NCBI GenBank assembly: GCA_963847665.1
Contig: CAWKAO010000002.1
Location: 918,074-982,073 of the forward strand
Source: CAWKAO01 sp963847665
GTDB lineage: Bacteria; Actinomycetota; Humimicrobiia; Humimicrobiales; Humimicrobiaceae
Direction of reading: 5' to 3'
DNA length: 64,000 nt
Shown: one piece after another, positions 9,122-19,038 of the stretch
How the letters are laid out: the number at the start of each line of letters is the position of its first letter
Position numbering within the stretch: the stretch's first letter is position 1
The notes under the pieces: model-generated
The model's database searches: none
Told to the model about the DNA's origin: nothing
The model's input: only the letters and a program-made list of their open reading frames with translations
Program-made: the position numbers and the translations under genes

Positions 9122-10009
9122 TTATTTACCATATTTCTTTATAAGATCATCCAAAAATACCTTACATCCCTTGGTAGCTTCCAGCGCTTTTGGCCAGAAG
9201 CAAAGGTCTATAGGCCACCATTCATCATCATATCCGGCATCCAGTATTGCAGGTATTATCTCATCAAAGTCAAGCTTTCCTGTACCAAGAGGTGCATGCG
9301 TGCTTGTCTCATCACCGTGAAGTGTACCGTCTGAATCAATAAGGTGTATATGGCCGATCTTTCCTGTAAGCATATGGGCAAATTGTACCACACCTTTTGG
9401 AAGTGTTTCTTTCTTGCCCATCTGTCTTGAAGCGACTACCGAACACATATATGCATGGCATGAATCAAAAAGGATCGAGAAGTTAGGATGATCTACCTTA
9501 TATACCATCCTGGTGACTTCGCTTGGTTTATTGAAAATAAATCCCGGTTCAAATTCCCAGATTAGTTTTACTCCTTCCTTTGCACACAGTTCTGCGGACT
9601 TGTTCCAGACGGAAGCTACCTTTGAAAAGCATGTCTCATAATCCATGCCGCCAGGCACTCCAGTCGGAGGGTCCACAGTATCCACTCTGAGTTTGGGAAT
9701 ATTCATGTCAGTACAGATCTCAAGATTGGCCTTGACTGCATCAAGATATTCGCTCTCCTTTGAAGTAGCAGGTGAAGGAAACGGGGCTGCAAGTCCTGAT
9801 ATCTCAAGATCATATCTATCAAGCATTTTTTTGACTTCAAATCTTTTTTCTCTTGTGTTTGGTTCAAGATGAGGCGGAAAAGCAGCCATTTCAATACCAT
9901 CAAAACCAAGATCAGAAAGCTCTTTTGCTACATCCTCAAGGTCTATTGGCTCCTCAGAATAACCTCCCCATATGTATGCCCATCCTCCTATTGATGTTTT
10001 TTTAGCCAT
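9122..10009 (-). CDS. Sugar phosphate isomerase/epimerase (AP endonuclease 2-type TIM barrel)
   Basis: A 295-residue TIM barrel of the xylose-isomerase-like/AP endonuclease 2 superfamily. LSDLGFDGIEMAAFPPHLEP near the N-terminus is the first substrate strand. LIWEFEPGF, FSILFDSCHA and IGHIHLIDSDG carry the Glu, Asp, His and His-x-Asp positions expected to hold the metal, and WWPIDLCFW near the C-terminus may provide the last acidic residue. The likely reaction is epimerisation or isomerisation of a keto sugar or inosose. ATG at 10009 follows AAGGAG. It forms a run with the cupin gene upstream and the dehydrogenase downstream. Confidence 0.82.
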   Translation of the reverse strand: MAKKTSIGGWAYIWGGYSEEPIDLEDVAKELSDLGFDGIEMAAFPPHLEPNTREKRFEVKKMLDRYDLEISGLAAPFPSPATSKESEYLDAVKANLEICTDMNIPKLRVDTVDPPTGVPGGMDYETCFSKVASVWNKSAELCAKEGVKLIWEFEPGFIFNKPSEVTRMVYKVDHPNFSILFDSCHAYMCSVVASRQMGKKETLPKGVVQFAHMLTGKIGHIHLIDSDGTLHGDETSTHAPLGTGKLDFDEIIPAILDAGYDDEWWPIDLCFWPKALEATKGCKVFLDDLIKKYGK

Positions 10010-10074
10010 TTTTACTCCTTTTTAAATTATTTCTAATTCTTCTTATGGTTAATGTCCATAAATAAATGATCGAT

Positions 10075-11271
10075 TTATTTTTTATAGGGCTTTATCTTTG
10101 GAGCATCCTTATTGATATCCGGACCAAAGAATTTAATTATAATAAGATCGTCTTTACCGTCATTTTTTACAGTAATCGGCTTTACTGCCCTGTCATGTGA
10201 GATGAGCAGTTCATCACATTCAAAGTTGCCGCCTTCGATCTCATGTCCGTCAAAGGTGCCTTTACCCCTCCAGACAATAATATTAAATACTCCTTTTTCA
10301 GTAAATGTAAAACTCTGTCCGGGTTTGACTATCAGTCTTTTTCCTGAAAACTTTGTTGTATTGTAGTATATCCAGTGTTCGTCACCACCGGGTTGTTTTG
10401 ATTCTTCGACAGGTATATTGGCAAGATGGTGGTTCTCATAAAAATAAGGATCACCATTGACCGGCCAGTCCAGCTGCTCGAGTATTACTTTTTCTCCCTT
10501 GTTTTCCCTGTCCTCCTTGCAGACATCTTTAAATAGAAGTTCTTTTGATATTATCTTACCGGCATTTAGAGCCTGAAGCATTGCAAAGACATCCGAATCT
10601 TCCTGCAGTTCTATTGTAAGAGCTGTACCTGGTGCATGGAGAACACCTGACGGGAGGAAAAATCCTTCACCGGTGACATTAAGGTATGCTCTTGAATGCT
10701 GCAATATCAGGTCGTCTTTCCAGTCGACAAGATATGGCAGCAGGATATCATATTTCTTTTCATCGACTATGTATGGGTGTACACCAAAAAAAGTCTCAGG
10801 ATGCGGACCTGTATCGACATCTTCAGGGAAATAGTAGGCCTCATCTTTTGAATTCCTTCCGACCAGCCTTGCATCTTTTTCCATCTGGTGTATATGATAA
10901 GGGATCCTTGCAGCAAAATCATAGATCTTCGCAAGTCTTCCAAGACCCGTATGTGTCTTAGCATATTCTTTTCCCATTATAAGATCGCCTGAAAGCTGCA
11001 CAGCATCGCGCAAAGTGATGTCTTCATCCGATTCGAGCTTCAGGTAGCTTAAACCTTCATCCTCAGGCCCAATAGCATTATCAGCTTTAGTAACAGAAGC
11101 CAACCATCTTTCACAGATAAATCCCCTGTCGCCCACATCATACTCATCTTCTTGAAGACCAAGTCTTCTTCCTGGCGGAAGGAAATCCCTTGCTACCCAG
11201 GCAGGCTTTAATTTCAATATCCCATTTGAACTATCAAGCTCTTTCTCAACAATGTTTCTGATATCTGTCAT
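10075..11271 (-). CDS. Cupin-type class I mannose-6-phosphate isomerase-like protein
   Basis: A 398-residue bicupin resembling type I phosphomannose isomerases. RIPYHIHQ and KDEAYYFPED in the first barrel supply the metal-binding His and Glu; GEGFFLPSGVLHAPGTALTIE is the later metal and substrate loop. The second cupin (residues about 300-390) lacks an obvious metal site. It probably isomerises an aldose or ketose, perhaps without a phosphate requirement given its setting among free-sugar enzymes. An upstream ATG at 11283 exists, but the GGAGGT it overlaps is the ribosome site for ATG 11271, so the shorter start is preferred. Confidence 0.78.
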   Translation of the reverse strand: MTDIRNIVEKELDSSNGILKLKPAWVARDFLPPGRRLGLQEDEYDVGDRGFICERWLASVTKADNAIGPEDEGLSYLKLESDEDITLRDAVQLSGDLIMGKEYAKTHTGLGRLAKIYDFAARIPYHIHQMEKDARLVGRNSKDEAYYFPEDVDTGPHPETFFGVHPYIVDEKKYDILLPYLVDWKDDLILQHSRAYLNVTGEGFFLPSGVLHAPGTALTIELQEDSDVFAMLQALNAGKIISKELLFKDVCKEDRENKGEKVILEQLDWPVNGDPYFYENHHLANIPVEESKQPGGDEHWIYYNTTKFSGKRLIVKPGQSFTFTEKGVFNIIVWRGKGTFDGHEIEGGNFECDELLISHDRAVKPITVKNDGKDDLIIIKFFGPDINKDAPKIKPYKK

Positions 11272-11314
11272 AATAACCTCCACTTATTTTAAAAAAGTTT
11301 GTTTTATTTCAATA

Positions 11315-12168
11315 CTATCCAAGTAATCCCCTTAGAAATTTTAAGCTTTTTGCTGCAAGCACAAAATCGCTTTCCTCTGTCTGCCTCCAGATGGAAGCAG
11401 CTTTTGCTATTACTTTGTTTTCAGGTGTAAATGATTCTATGACCACCCATTTGTCATAATCTATCCTTTTCAGTGAATCCGCTATCGCTTTCCAGTGTAC
11501 CTGACCGGTACCGGCGGCACCCCTGTCATTTTCGCTTGCATGAAACATGTATAAAAGGTCTTTTCCAGCGTCCAGTACTGCCATTGCGGAGCTTTTCTCC
11601 TCTATTGACATATGAAATGTGTCAAGATGTATTTTAAGCATTTTGCTTCCGACATCCCTGCACATCCTTACCGCATCTTTGCAGATATTAATAAAATCAG
11701 TTTCAAACCTGTTTAATGGTTCGATAGCAATATATACGCCCAGTTTTTCTGCCCACTGACAGACCTTACCCAGGTTTTCAACGACAGTATCCCACTGTAT
11801 CTTTCTCTCTTTTTCAGGGACCATGGATGCCCTGCCGACTGCAGAATAAATTGGGCCATCCAGAAGATCACATTCCAGCTCAGAGCATGCTTCAAGGCAA
11901 TCCTTTATATAACTCAGGCCGTTTTCGATATATTCTTTATTTGGTCCCCTTATATCTCGGTTTTCTCCAAACATCCCGCATATGGAAGAACAGACGAGAC
12001 CATTGTCTTTAAAAGCCTTTAAGGTCTTTTTGTAATCCAGGTCACCTTTCTTTTCGAGGGCGATCTCGACTCCATCAAAACCCATCTTTTGAATCTTCCG
12101 AAGAGGTCCTTTACATGTGTATCCGTAAATGTACCGGTATACAGCAAGGTGTTTATTCCAAATCTCAT
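11315..12168 (-). CDS. Sugar epimerase, tagatose-3-epimerase-like TIM barrel (frameshift near N-terminus)
   Basis: TIM-barrel epimerase of the D-tagatose/D-psicose 3-epimerase type. The motifs IAIEPLNRFETDF (metal Glu), LKIHLDTFHM (Asp, His), YMFHASENDRGAAGTG (His, Arg) and WVVIESFTPE (final Glu) are the family signature. The natural start is ATG 12168 (MRFGINTLLYTGTF, behind GGAGG), but this frame is lost after about 17 residues: a single-base change near 12100-12108 moves translation to the frame of the remaining 265 codons. An in-frame ATG at 12193 gives an open frame of 292 codons, but its first 25 residues do not look like the family. The gene is therefore broken or miscalled by one base. 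Confidence 0.75.
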
Positions 12169-12189
12169 ATCTTTGCCTCCAATATCCCA

Positions 12190-13394
12190 TCATTCATATT
12201 TAATATAAGTCTTCTTGCCTGTTTCGGCCGATTCAATGATCGCATCACATATCACGGCATTTCTGTAGCCGTCTTCAAAAGTAGCTATATAAGGTTCAAG
12301 GGGTTTATTTTTTATTACTGCATTGACCATATTATAGACGGTGTGGACAAAAGTATTTTCCCACCCGATTATATGACCATGAGGCCACCAGTCTGTCATA
12401 ATAGGGATGATAGGATTCTGTGACATTCACACAGTGAAAACCCCTTGTATCAGCAGGCTCTTCATCCCTCCAGAATACCCAGAGATTATTCATGTTTTCA
12501 AGGTCCCACCATATGCTTCCCTTTTCGCCATTTATTTCAATACTATTGGAGTTCTTTCTGCCGGGACAGAATCTTGAAGCTTCGATGGTCCCTATTGCAC
12601 CATTTTCAAACTCGACAAGAGCAGCAAAAGCATCATCTACATCGACTTTCTCTTTTTTACCGGTGGCTTCGTCATTTCTTTCCTTTATAAATGTCGTTGC
12701 AACAGCCATGCTGAATCTATTTCACCGCATAAAAATCTTGCCAGATCTATTATATGTGAGCCGAGGTCACCAAGCGCTCCGCTTCCGGCGTTCATTTTTT
12801 AAGCGCCATATCATTGGAAAATCAGGATCGACTATCCATTCCTGAAGATATTTTGCCCTGAAATGAAAGATCTTACCGAGTTTTCCGTCAGATATCAGGT
12901 TCTTTGCAAGTACGAGTGCAGGAACTAATCTATAATTATAAGCACAGATATTCTTAACTCTACATTTTTTGATCGCATCTCTCATTTCTTTGGCATCTTT
13001 TGCATTGACGGCAAGTGGTTTTTCACATATTATATGTTTTCCGGATTTTAGCAGCTTCTATGCAGGGCCCATCATGAAGGTAATTAGGGGTCACGATATC
13101 CACTATCGATATCCTTTCATCATTTACTAGTTCTTTCCAGTCTGTTGTGTACTCCATGTAACCATACCTTCTTGCTGCTTCAGCTACGCTATCTTCAGGT
13201 GCCCCGCAGATCTTTACCAGCTTGGGGATAGCAGGTGGTGGCCAGAATATATATGGCATCTGTTTCCATGCATTGGAATGTGCTTTCCCCATGAATGCAT
13301 GTCCTATCATACCCATGCCGATCTCGGGTATATCACCTATTGTCTTGCTGTCGGTAGCCATTGAGACAAAACCGACTTTTTTATCCTCTGCCAT
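12190..13394 (-). pseudogene. Gfo/Idh/MocA family oxidoreductase, interrupted by four single-base frameshifts
   Basis: Reassembled, this is an NAD(P)-dependent sugar oxidoreductase of about 400 residues, closely resembling the intact paralogue at 15764-16960. Pieces in order are MIGHAFMGKAHSNA (Rossmann N-terminus), then IICEKPLAV, then YNYRLVPALVLAKN, GSHIIDLARF, EFENGAIGTIEASRF, and DWWPHGHIIGWEN at the end. Breaks lie near 13048 (an extra A in an A run), 12790 (A6 where seven are needed), 12710 and 12394. ATG 13394 follows GAGGTG. Motifs are preserved on both sides of every break, which fits sequencing error or very recent decay. Confidence 0.75.
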
Positions 13395-13506
13395 TTTACA
13401 CCTCGCTTATTCTTCAATAATTTACAAAAACTTATAAATATAATACTTAAAACTGGATTATGGATAAAACTTTTGAAAATATTTAAAATAGCTTAATCGT
13501 ATAAAT

Positions 13507-14745
13507 TTATCCGGACAACTCCTCCAGATCTTTTTTATAAATAATATTTTTTTCTATCTTCTCTTTTTTAGCAAAAAGAAATATGGTCAATAAAATCATT
13601 ATAGTAACAAATATCATCAAAATAAAGGAAAATGATATAGAAAGAGTCAGGTTTATCCTGGAAGAAAACTTTGTGATAAGAGGCGCTATAGTAGTGCCGA
13701 CCGTAGAAGCAATAAATAAAAAAGTCGCCAGGATACCCCTCCCTTTATCATAAATCGTACCGCCCACTGATACCAGAAGCGGAAACATTGCAGAATAACC
13801 CAATCCTGCAAGCGCTATCAGAATAAATATCAAAGATCGGCTGTAGACGAATACTACAGCGGCCATCGATATTATTGCGATCACTGAAATAAATGCCATT
13901 ATTTTCGTAGATCGCACCTTTGATGCAAAAAGCATCGTAATGATCCTGCCGATTATTATAAAAAGCCAGAACAGGTTTAATGAAATACTTGCAGGTTGTA
14001 TGGCCAGGCCTCTTGCCAGCCTAAAAAATGTCGGTGCCCAGGTCGCTACTATTGTTTCTGAACTGCAGTACAGGATTATAGCCGCAAAGACAACCCAGAA
14101 TATTTTATTTTTTGCATTATCAGAAAAGACCTCCCTGAGAGGCATTTTCGCTTCTTCATGGACTGTTTCGCTTTCCTTTTTCCTCCGGAAAATCAAAATG
14201 TAAGTAATAATATTTATGACAATAAGCAGTATGATGACATAATAAATATATCGCCAGCTTAATCCTGATCTAATGATAGCAGAAGAAATAAACGGTGCAA
14301 TAAAAGCTCCGATAGGATAAAATGTCAGAAATATTGTGATAAGTATTTCTTTATTCCTTATTTTACTCTCAAGTATGAACTGGTTTGATTGTATCCAGAT
14401 AACCCCCAAAAGATAACCGGATAGAAGGTATAAGACATATAAAAGGATCTGGTTGGAATTAAAACTAAGTGCGACAGTCAGTAATAAAAGGATAATGAAT
14501 CCGGAGATCAGTACCTGCATTTTCTTGAATCTTCTGTTGTAAAGGACAGAAGTCATCTGCCCAAGAGCAGCACCCACTGTAAAGAAAGTAAATACAAAAC
14601 TAAGGTCAGTAGTCTCAACGTTTGTCGACCTGCTTATCTCTATTAAAATAGGGCTTGCGATATTAAAAAAAAGCGAAAAAATAAAAACTGATATAAAATT
14701 TGGTGCTTCAATCAGGTAGTCTACAAATCTATCTTTTACATTCAT
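13507..14745 (-). CDS. MFS sugar transporter (FucP-like)
   Basis: A 412-residue membrane protein with about 12 hydrophobic helices, major facilitator superfamily, related in layout to fucose/glucose permeases. A short amphipathic N-terminus (YLIEAPNFISVFIF) precedes TM1, a basic loop RRFKKMQ follows TM2, and RRKKESETVHEEAK forms the central cytoplasmic loop. It is paralogous to the transporter at 49990-51174. The start codon overlaps the stop of the upstream methyltransferase-like gene by four bases (ATGA), indicating translational coupling. It probably imports the sugar handled by the adjoining oxidoreductase and epimerases by proton symport. Confidence 0.82.
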   Translation of the reverse strand: MNVKDRFVDYLIEAPNFISVFIFSLFFNIASPILIEISRSTNVETTDLSFVFTFFTVGAALGQMTSVLYNRRFKKMQVLISGFIILLLLTVALSFNSNQILLYVLYLLSGYLLGVIWIQSNQFILESKIRNKEILITIFLTFYPIGAFIAPFISSAIIRSGLSWRYIYYVIILLIVINIITYILIFRRKKESETVHEEAKMPLREVFSDNAKNKIFWVVFAAIILYCSSETIVATWAPTFFRLARGLAIQPASISLNLFWLFIIIGRIITMLFASKVRSTKIMAFISVIAIISMAAVVFVYSRSLIFILIALAGLGYSAMFPLLVSVGGTIYDKGRGILATFLFIASTVGTTIAPLITKFSSRINLTLSISFSFILMIFVTIMILLTIFLFAKKEKIEKNIIYKKDLEELSG

Positions 14746-15764
14746 ACTTTATATCCTCTATCCCCGATCTTTTTTAGCACAGAATCCACCTGCATCATAT
14801 TTTCTAAGGGTGTCATTTTAGGTATTTCACAACCCGCAGCAATAAAAGTGGTATTGTCCCCTGCATCTACACAGTCATAGACTGCTATTTCAACTTCATC
14901 CTGGCTGCCGTTTAACATAATACTGACAGGGTCAAAATTACCACATGCACAGCATTTGTCTTTAAAAAGCTTATTCGCAGTCCTGAAATCTACCATCCAG
15001 TCTATGTCGATCATATCTGCACCGCTAAGTGGTAGAAACTCTAATATAGAAGACACGTTTCCGCAAATATGAAGTTTGGCCTTGGCACCTTTTTTATGTA
15101 TAGAATCTATGAGCCTTTGCTCATATTTTAATATCTTCTCTTTATAGGTAGTGGGACCTATTAGTGAAGCAGCTGCATCACCGATGCCGATGAAGTCTGC
15201 GCCAGCTTCTATCTGGCTTTCTGAAAATAAAATTGCCTGTTCCGTACAGATATCGAAAAGTTCAGCAATAAAATCTGGGACATCGTAAATATCAGTCATA
15301 AGTCTGCTCATACCCCTCAGGTCCGATGCTTCTGCAATTGGGCCCTCGACCCAGCCGAGTATCGGGTATTTTTCTCCTAATTCTTTTTTGTATAGTTTTA
15401 CTGCCTGTACCCTGTCATTCATCCTTTCTGCTTTTTCTGGGTCATTCAGCTTAAGTCTTTTAAGGTCAGAATACTCTTTCAGGAAAAAGTCATTGCATTT
15501 CGGTACATCATCTTCAGGAAATATTATATTTGCACCAAATCCATGGGTCTCACGGAAAGGGTCCGATATCGCACTTACCATATCGATGCCAAATTTTTCA
15601 CAACAGGCAATATTGCCCTCTACAAGAGTACTGCAGTCAGTCACATATTTTTTGTAAGGGACATTTATATACCTTGCAGCAAATGTCATGATAATGTTGA
15701 GATTGGGTATTTTATCGACCTTTTCACCCTTTAATCTTTTAAATACTCTCTCTTTAGGTGTCAT
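14742..15764 (-). CDS. Uroporphyrinogen decarboxylase-family protein (MtaA/CmuA-like methyltransferase)
   Basis: A 340-residue UroD-fold protein. It lacks the conserved N-terminal Arg pattern of haem-pathway HemE and instead carries KLHICGN near residue 225 and a later AAGCEIPKMTP; this His-x-Cys-Gly plus downstream Cys arrangement is the zinc site of methylcobamide-dependent methyltransferases (MtaA, CmuA). The likely role is methyl transfer or a related reaction, not haem synthesis. It is coupled on both sides, its start overlapping the Gfo/Idh stop by one base and its stop overlapping the MFS start. That setting suggests action on the same substrate, perhaps an O-methylated sugar or inositol; this is inference. 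Confidence 0.78.
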   Translation of the reverse strand: MTPKERVFKRLKGEKVDKIPNLNIIMTFAARYINVPYKKYVTDCSTLVEGNIACCEKFGIDMVSAISDPFRETHGFGANIIFPEDDVPKCNDFFLKEYSDLKRLKLNDPEKAERMNDRVQAVKLYKKELGEKYPILGWVEGPIAEASDLRGMSRLMTDIYDVPDFIAELFDICTEQAILFSESQIEAGADFIGIGDAAASLIGPTTYKEKILKYEQRLIDSIHKKGAKAKLHICGNVSSILEFLPLSGADMIDIDWMVDFRTANKLFKDKCCACGNFDPVSIMLNGSQDEVEIAVYDCVDAGDNTTFIAAGCEIPKMTPLENMMQVDSVLKKIGDRGYKV

Positions 15765-16960
15765 TATTTTTTTCCAGGATTTATTTCTATTTTCTTTCCA
15801 CTGTCAGAAGCCTCTTTCATCTTTTCCATTATCAGCTGTATGACATAGCCATCATAAAAGGTGGCACCAAAGGGGTCGACATCTTTGTCATTTACAATAC
15901 AGTCCAGTAGATGAGCCAGTTCGTTTACATGCCCGTTTTCCCATCCTAAATTATGGCCGGGAGGCCAAAGCAGGGGTGCGAAAGGATGTCCCGGATCTGT
16001 CGCAGAGACTTTCATAAATCCATTCAATTGTTTCACAGGTGAATCCTTAAGCCATACATTGAGATGGTTAAGGTCCTCAAGGTCCCAGTACATACTGCCT
16101 TCCGAACCATTGACTTCCCAAGTATGGTGGTTTAACCTGCCTGAAGATAGGCCTGAGGACTCGATAGAGCCGATCGCCCCATTGTCAAATTCCACAACAT
16201 TAAAATTAGTCTCGTCAGCAAGGACATCTATGCTATCATTATTTTTATTTTTCCTGACTGTATTAAATGTCTTTTGAATCCCTGAAACAGTCTTTATCTC
16301 TGAAACAAGAAACCTTGCCATGTCTATGATATGGCTTCCTATTCCAAGGTTGATACCTGAACCTGTACCGGAGGCATACCATACATCTTCGATAGGGTTT
16401 TGTGGGTAAGCGCCTACTGATTGGAGATACCTGCCCCTGAACTCGTAAACTTTTCCGATCATCCCCTTACTTATAATCTCCCTTGCAAGCATCACTGCCG
16501 GTAAAAATCTGTAATTATGAGCAAGCATATGCTTTACTTTTGCCTTTTTTGCAGCTTCATACATCTTCCATGCATCCTCTACTGTCATTGCAAGCGGTTT
16601 CTCACATATAATATGCTTACCGGACTGGACTGCCACGATAGAGGGTTCGCAATGCATATTATCTGGAGTACAGTTATCTATAAGGTCTATATCAGGGTCT
16701 TTTACCATCAGCCTGAAATCATTGTAAAAACCATTGTAACCAAAACGGAATGCTGCTTCTTCTGCTCTTTCTTCAGAACCAGGATGGCCACAAACTGCTA
16801 CAAGCTTTGGTATTGCAACAGGGGGCCACTGGAGAAAACTGATCTTTTTAAAAGCATTTGTGTGGGCTTTTCCCATGAACCCGTAACCTATCAGGCCTAC
16901 ACCGATCTCAGGAAAAGAATATTTTTTTGGGTCTACTTCTTTGAAACCATTCTTATTCAA
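15764..16960 (-). CDS. Gfo/Idh/MocA family oxidoreductase
   Basis: An intact 398-residue NAD(P)-dependent sugar or inositol dehydrogenase. The Rossmann motif is GVGLIGYGFMGKAHTNA, the catalytic Lys lies in IICEKPLAM near residue 120, and the C-terminal domain has GSGINLGIGSHIIDMARF and WPPGHNLGWENG. It has an N-terminal extension of about 20 residues before the Rossmann fold, shared with the broken paralogue at 12190-13394. It is coupled to the downstream UroD-type gene by a one-base overlap. The likely reaction is oxidation at a ring hydroxyl, possibly making a 3-keto sugar that the neighbouring TIM barrels act on; the position of oxidation is inference. Confidence 0.87.
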   Translation of the reverse strand: MNKNGFKEVDPKKYSFPEIGVGLIGYGFMGKAHTNAFKKISFLQWPPVAIPKLVAVCGHPGSEERAEEAAFRFGYNGFYNDFRLMVKDPDIDLIDNCTPDNMHCEPSIVAVQSGKHIICEKPLAMTVEDAWKMYEAAKKAKVKHMLAHNYRFLPAVMLAREIISKGMIGKVYEFRGRYLQSVGAYPQNPIEDVWYASGTGSGINLGIGSHIIDMARFLVSEIKTVSGIQKTFNTVRKNKNNDSIDVLADETNFNVVEFDNGAIGSIESSGLSSGRLNHHTWEVNGSEGSMYWDLEDLNHLNVWLKDSPVKQLNGFMKVSATDPGHPFAPLLWPPGHNLGWENGHVNELAHLLDCIVNDKDVDPFGATFYDGYVIQLIMEKMKEASDSGKKIEINPGKK

Positions 16961-17001
16961 ATCAGATTCACCTCTTTTTTAACAAATAGCATGTTTAAGT
17001 T

Positions 17002-17853
17002 TTATTTCTTTAAATAATTTAAGAAATCTATACTTTCCATTACGGACTTATCCAGTTCACCTTTATAATCCGGGTGCAGGTTATCTATCTCGACTGCAAA
17101 AAATCCCTTATACCCTGATTCTTCCAGTGTGGTTACTATCTCCGGAATATTTACAATACCCTGGCCAAGAGGGGTACAGGAAAAAAACATCCAGTCTTTT
17201 GGGTCCCATCCATATATGGGTTTAACATCCTTGACATGTGTTGCAACTATATGCTTACCGAGAAGCCTGGCAGATTGTACCGGATCGTCTCCATTTCTAA
17301 GGCAGTTTCCAGTATCAAATGTCATTCCAAAGTAGGGAGAATCAAGATTTGTTATTATTTCAAGCATCTCATCTGTAGTAAAATCAAAATGATTTTCCAT
17401 AGCAAGTTTTATGCCATTTTCTTCGGCGATTTTTACAGAGTCTTTTAGCATGGAGGTCAGCCGGTCTATCTGTGGTTGATGTGGTTCGTTCCTGAAAGAC
17501 AGACTCGAACCCACCATACGCAACACATCAGCACCCAGTATTTTACAGGTCTTGTACTGCTCGTTCATCTCTTTTAGAGCCTCTGTGTTTTTCCCGCCTT
17601 CAAGTCCGTTTGGATGCCCCCATGCAACAACTACTTTAAATCCATTTTCATCAATTATTCCCTTGACTCTTTTAAGATAATCTTCTTCAAATGACTCAAA
17701 AAAGCATGTTTCCAGAGAGACACCATCTACTTTTAATTCACCAGCTCTTTTCAAGAAGTCTTCAAGGCTCATCTCCTTCTGAGGATCAACTTCATTGGGA
17801 TATATTTCCCCAAAGAACTTATGATAACAATAGCTATCAATGCCTGTCTTCAT
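17002..17853 (-). CDS. Sugar phosphate isomerase/epimerase (TIM barrel)
   Basis: A 283-residue AP endonuclease 2-type barrel. LKVDGVSLETCFFES is the first strand; IKLAMENHFDF carries the metal Glu, YFGMTFDTGNCLRNGDD the Asp, IVATHVKDVKPI the His-x-x-Asp pair and GFFAVEIDNLHPD the last Glu. The reaction is probably epimerisation of a ketose or keto sugar, metal dependent and cytoplasmic. ATG 17853 follows AGGAGGTG. It sits 41 bp upstream of the Gfo/Idh gene and downstream of a second epimerase, so the three are likely one transcript. The precise substrate is unknown. Confidence 0.83.
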   Translation of the reverse strand: MKTGIDSYCYHKFFGEIYPNEVDPQKEMSLEDFLKRAGELKVDGVSLETCFFESFEEDYLKRVKGIIDENGFKVVVAWGHPNGLEGGKNTEALKEMNEQYKTCKILGADVLRMVGSSLSFRNEPHQPQIDRLTSMLKDSVKIAEENGIKLAMENHFDFTTDEMLEIITNLDSPYFGMTFDTGNCLRNGDDPVQSARLLGKHIVATHVKDVKPIYGWDPKDWMFFSCTPLGQGIVNIPEIVTTLEESGYKGFFAVEIDNLHPDYKGELDKSVMESIDFLNYLKK

Positions 17854-17930
17854 TGCCGCACCTCCTGATATTATTTTTTTAACTTATGGCAACTTTTGGC
17901 CTTTATATAATGGCTCTGATCAGAAAGTTC

Positions 17931-18773
17931 CTACATCCCGCATGATCTAAGGAAGTCGACGCTTTTCTTTAGGATATCTGGATCACCGACTATCTCAAGA
18001 GTGGAGTTTTCGATCTTCTGGTCTTTCAGTACATCACAAACACCTTTGATATCGATGATACCGTCACCCATAGCTATTGTAGAAAATCCTGCCCCATACT
18101 GTTTACCTCTTTTCGGTAGCCATTCTTCACCCAGGTCCTTCCAGTGTATATGGTGGATCTTATCTTTAAACTTCTTTGCTATCTCCACAGGGTCAGAACC
18201 TCCAAGCCAGCTATTTCCAGTATCAAGATTTAATCCCAGAGAAGGTGCATTATCAAGAAGATCAAAGACTCTGGCAAGTCCATCCATAGTGTCAGTTATA
18301 GGACCATGATTCTCAAGAAGGATCCTTACACCATAGTCTGCCGCCATCCTTACTGGCTCATATAATTTTTCTGCTATTAGAAATGTCCTCTGGTCAAAAT
18401 TTAATTTTTCTCCCCACTCAGTAGACGGTTCGTTTTCTGTAGTTATTACTTCTTTTACACCTATAGCTGCAGCCATCCTTATTGCTTTCATTATCTCATG
18501 GGTGCCGAATCTGCTTGGTTTAGGCGGATCTAAGAGATTTGCGTGTGCACAAACTGTAGAGATCTTGATACCATACTTGTCAAACAACCTTTTTACATCA
18601 AAAGGGTTGTCATCAAGGCTGACAGTTGGGCTGAAGCCTGCTGTGCCCAGCATGCTTCCACCTGCATTGGTATCGGTTATATCTGCACAGGTAAATCCCA
18701 TTTCTTTTGCAGCTTTTAACTGCTCTTCGACACTTGCAAATGGTTTGATTAGAAGAAATAATCCAACGTTCAT
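17931..18773 (-). CDS. Sugar phosphate isomerase/epimerase (TIM barrel)
   Basis: A 280-residue TIM-barrel epimerase. Key segments are KEMGFTCADITDTNAGG, VRILLENHGPITDT (metal Glu), SLGLNLDTGNSWLGGSDP (Asp), IHHIHWKDLGEEW (His, Asp) and NSTLEIVGD (Glu). ATG 18773 lies eight bases from AAGGAG and is preferred over the GTG at 18782, which would overlap that ribosome site. It is the first intact gene downstream of the ABC sugar transporter, separated from it by a terminator-like hairpin, so its expression may be lower than that of the binding protein. Substrate not deducible. Confidence 0.82.
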   Translation of the reverse strand: MNVGLFLLIKPFASVEEQLKAAKEMGFTCADITDTNAGGSMLGTAGFSPTVSLDDNPFDVKRLFDKYGIKISTVCAHANLLDPPKPSRFGTHEIMKAIRMAAAIGVKEVITTENEPSTEWGEKLNFDQRTFLIAEKLYEPVRMAADYGVRILLENHGPITDTMDGLARVFDLLDNAPSLGLNLDTGNSWLGGSDPVEIAKKFKDKIHHIHWKDLGEEWLPKRGKQYGAGFSTIAMGDGIIDIKGVCDVLKDQKIENSTLEIVGDPDILKKSVDFLRSCGM

Positions 18774-18915
18774 ATTTTTCACTCCTTAATTTTTTTTAAA
18801 AATTTTGATTATATTAATTTGCCTGAATTTTAAGTTTCGATATTGGTTTTCATTCTTATCAGGCATTAATTGTTTTTAAACTTAATTGTATTACCTGACT
18901 ATTTTTATTATTCTT

Positions 18916-18952
18916 TAAAAATTATAGCCTGCAGGAATTTCCTGCAGGCTAT
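18916..18952 (-). terminator. Intrinsic terminator/attenuator after the sugar-binding protein gene
   Basis: A near-perfect hairpin (18924-18937 against 18939-18952, core CCTGCAGG) is followed on the minus strand by a T-rich run. It lies just downstream of the binding-protein gene stop, where ABC operons often have an attenuator that sets a high ratio of binding protein to downstream products. Confidence 0.7.
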
Positions 18953-19038
18953 ATTCCATTTCTGTTGATAGAATTACTACTACTGTATTATCTCTTAGGT
19001 TAGTTTGTTCCCTGCTAGCAAAACTAAATTAACCTCTT

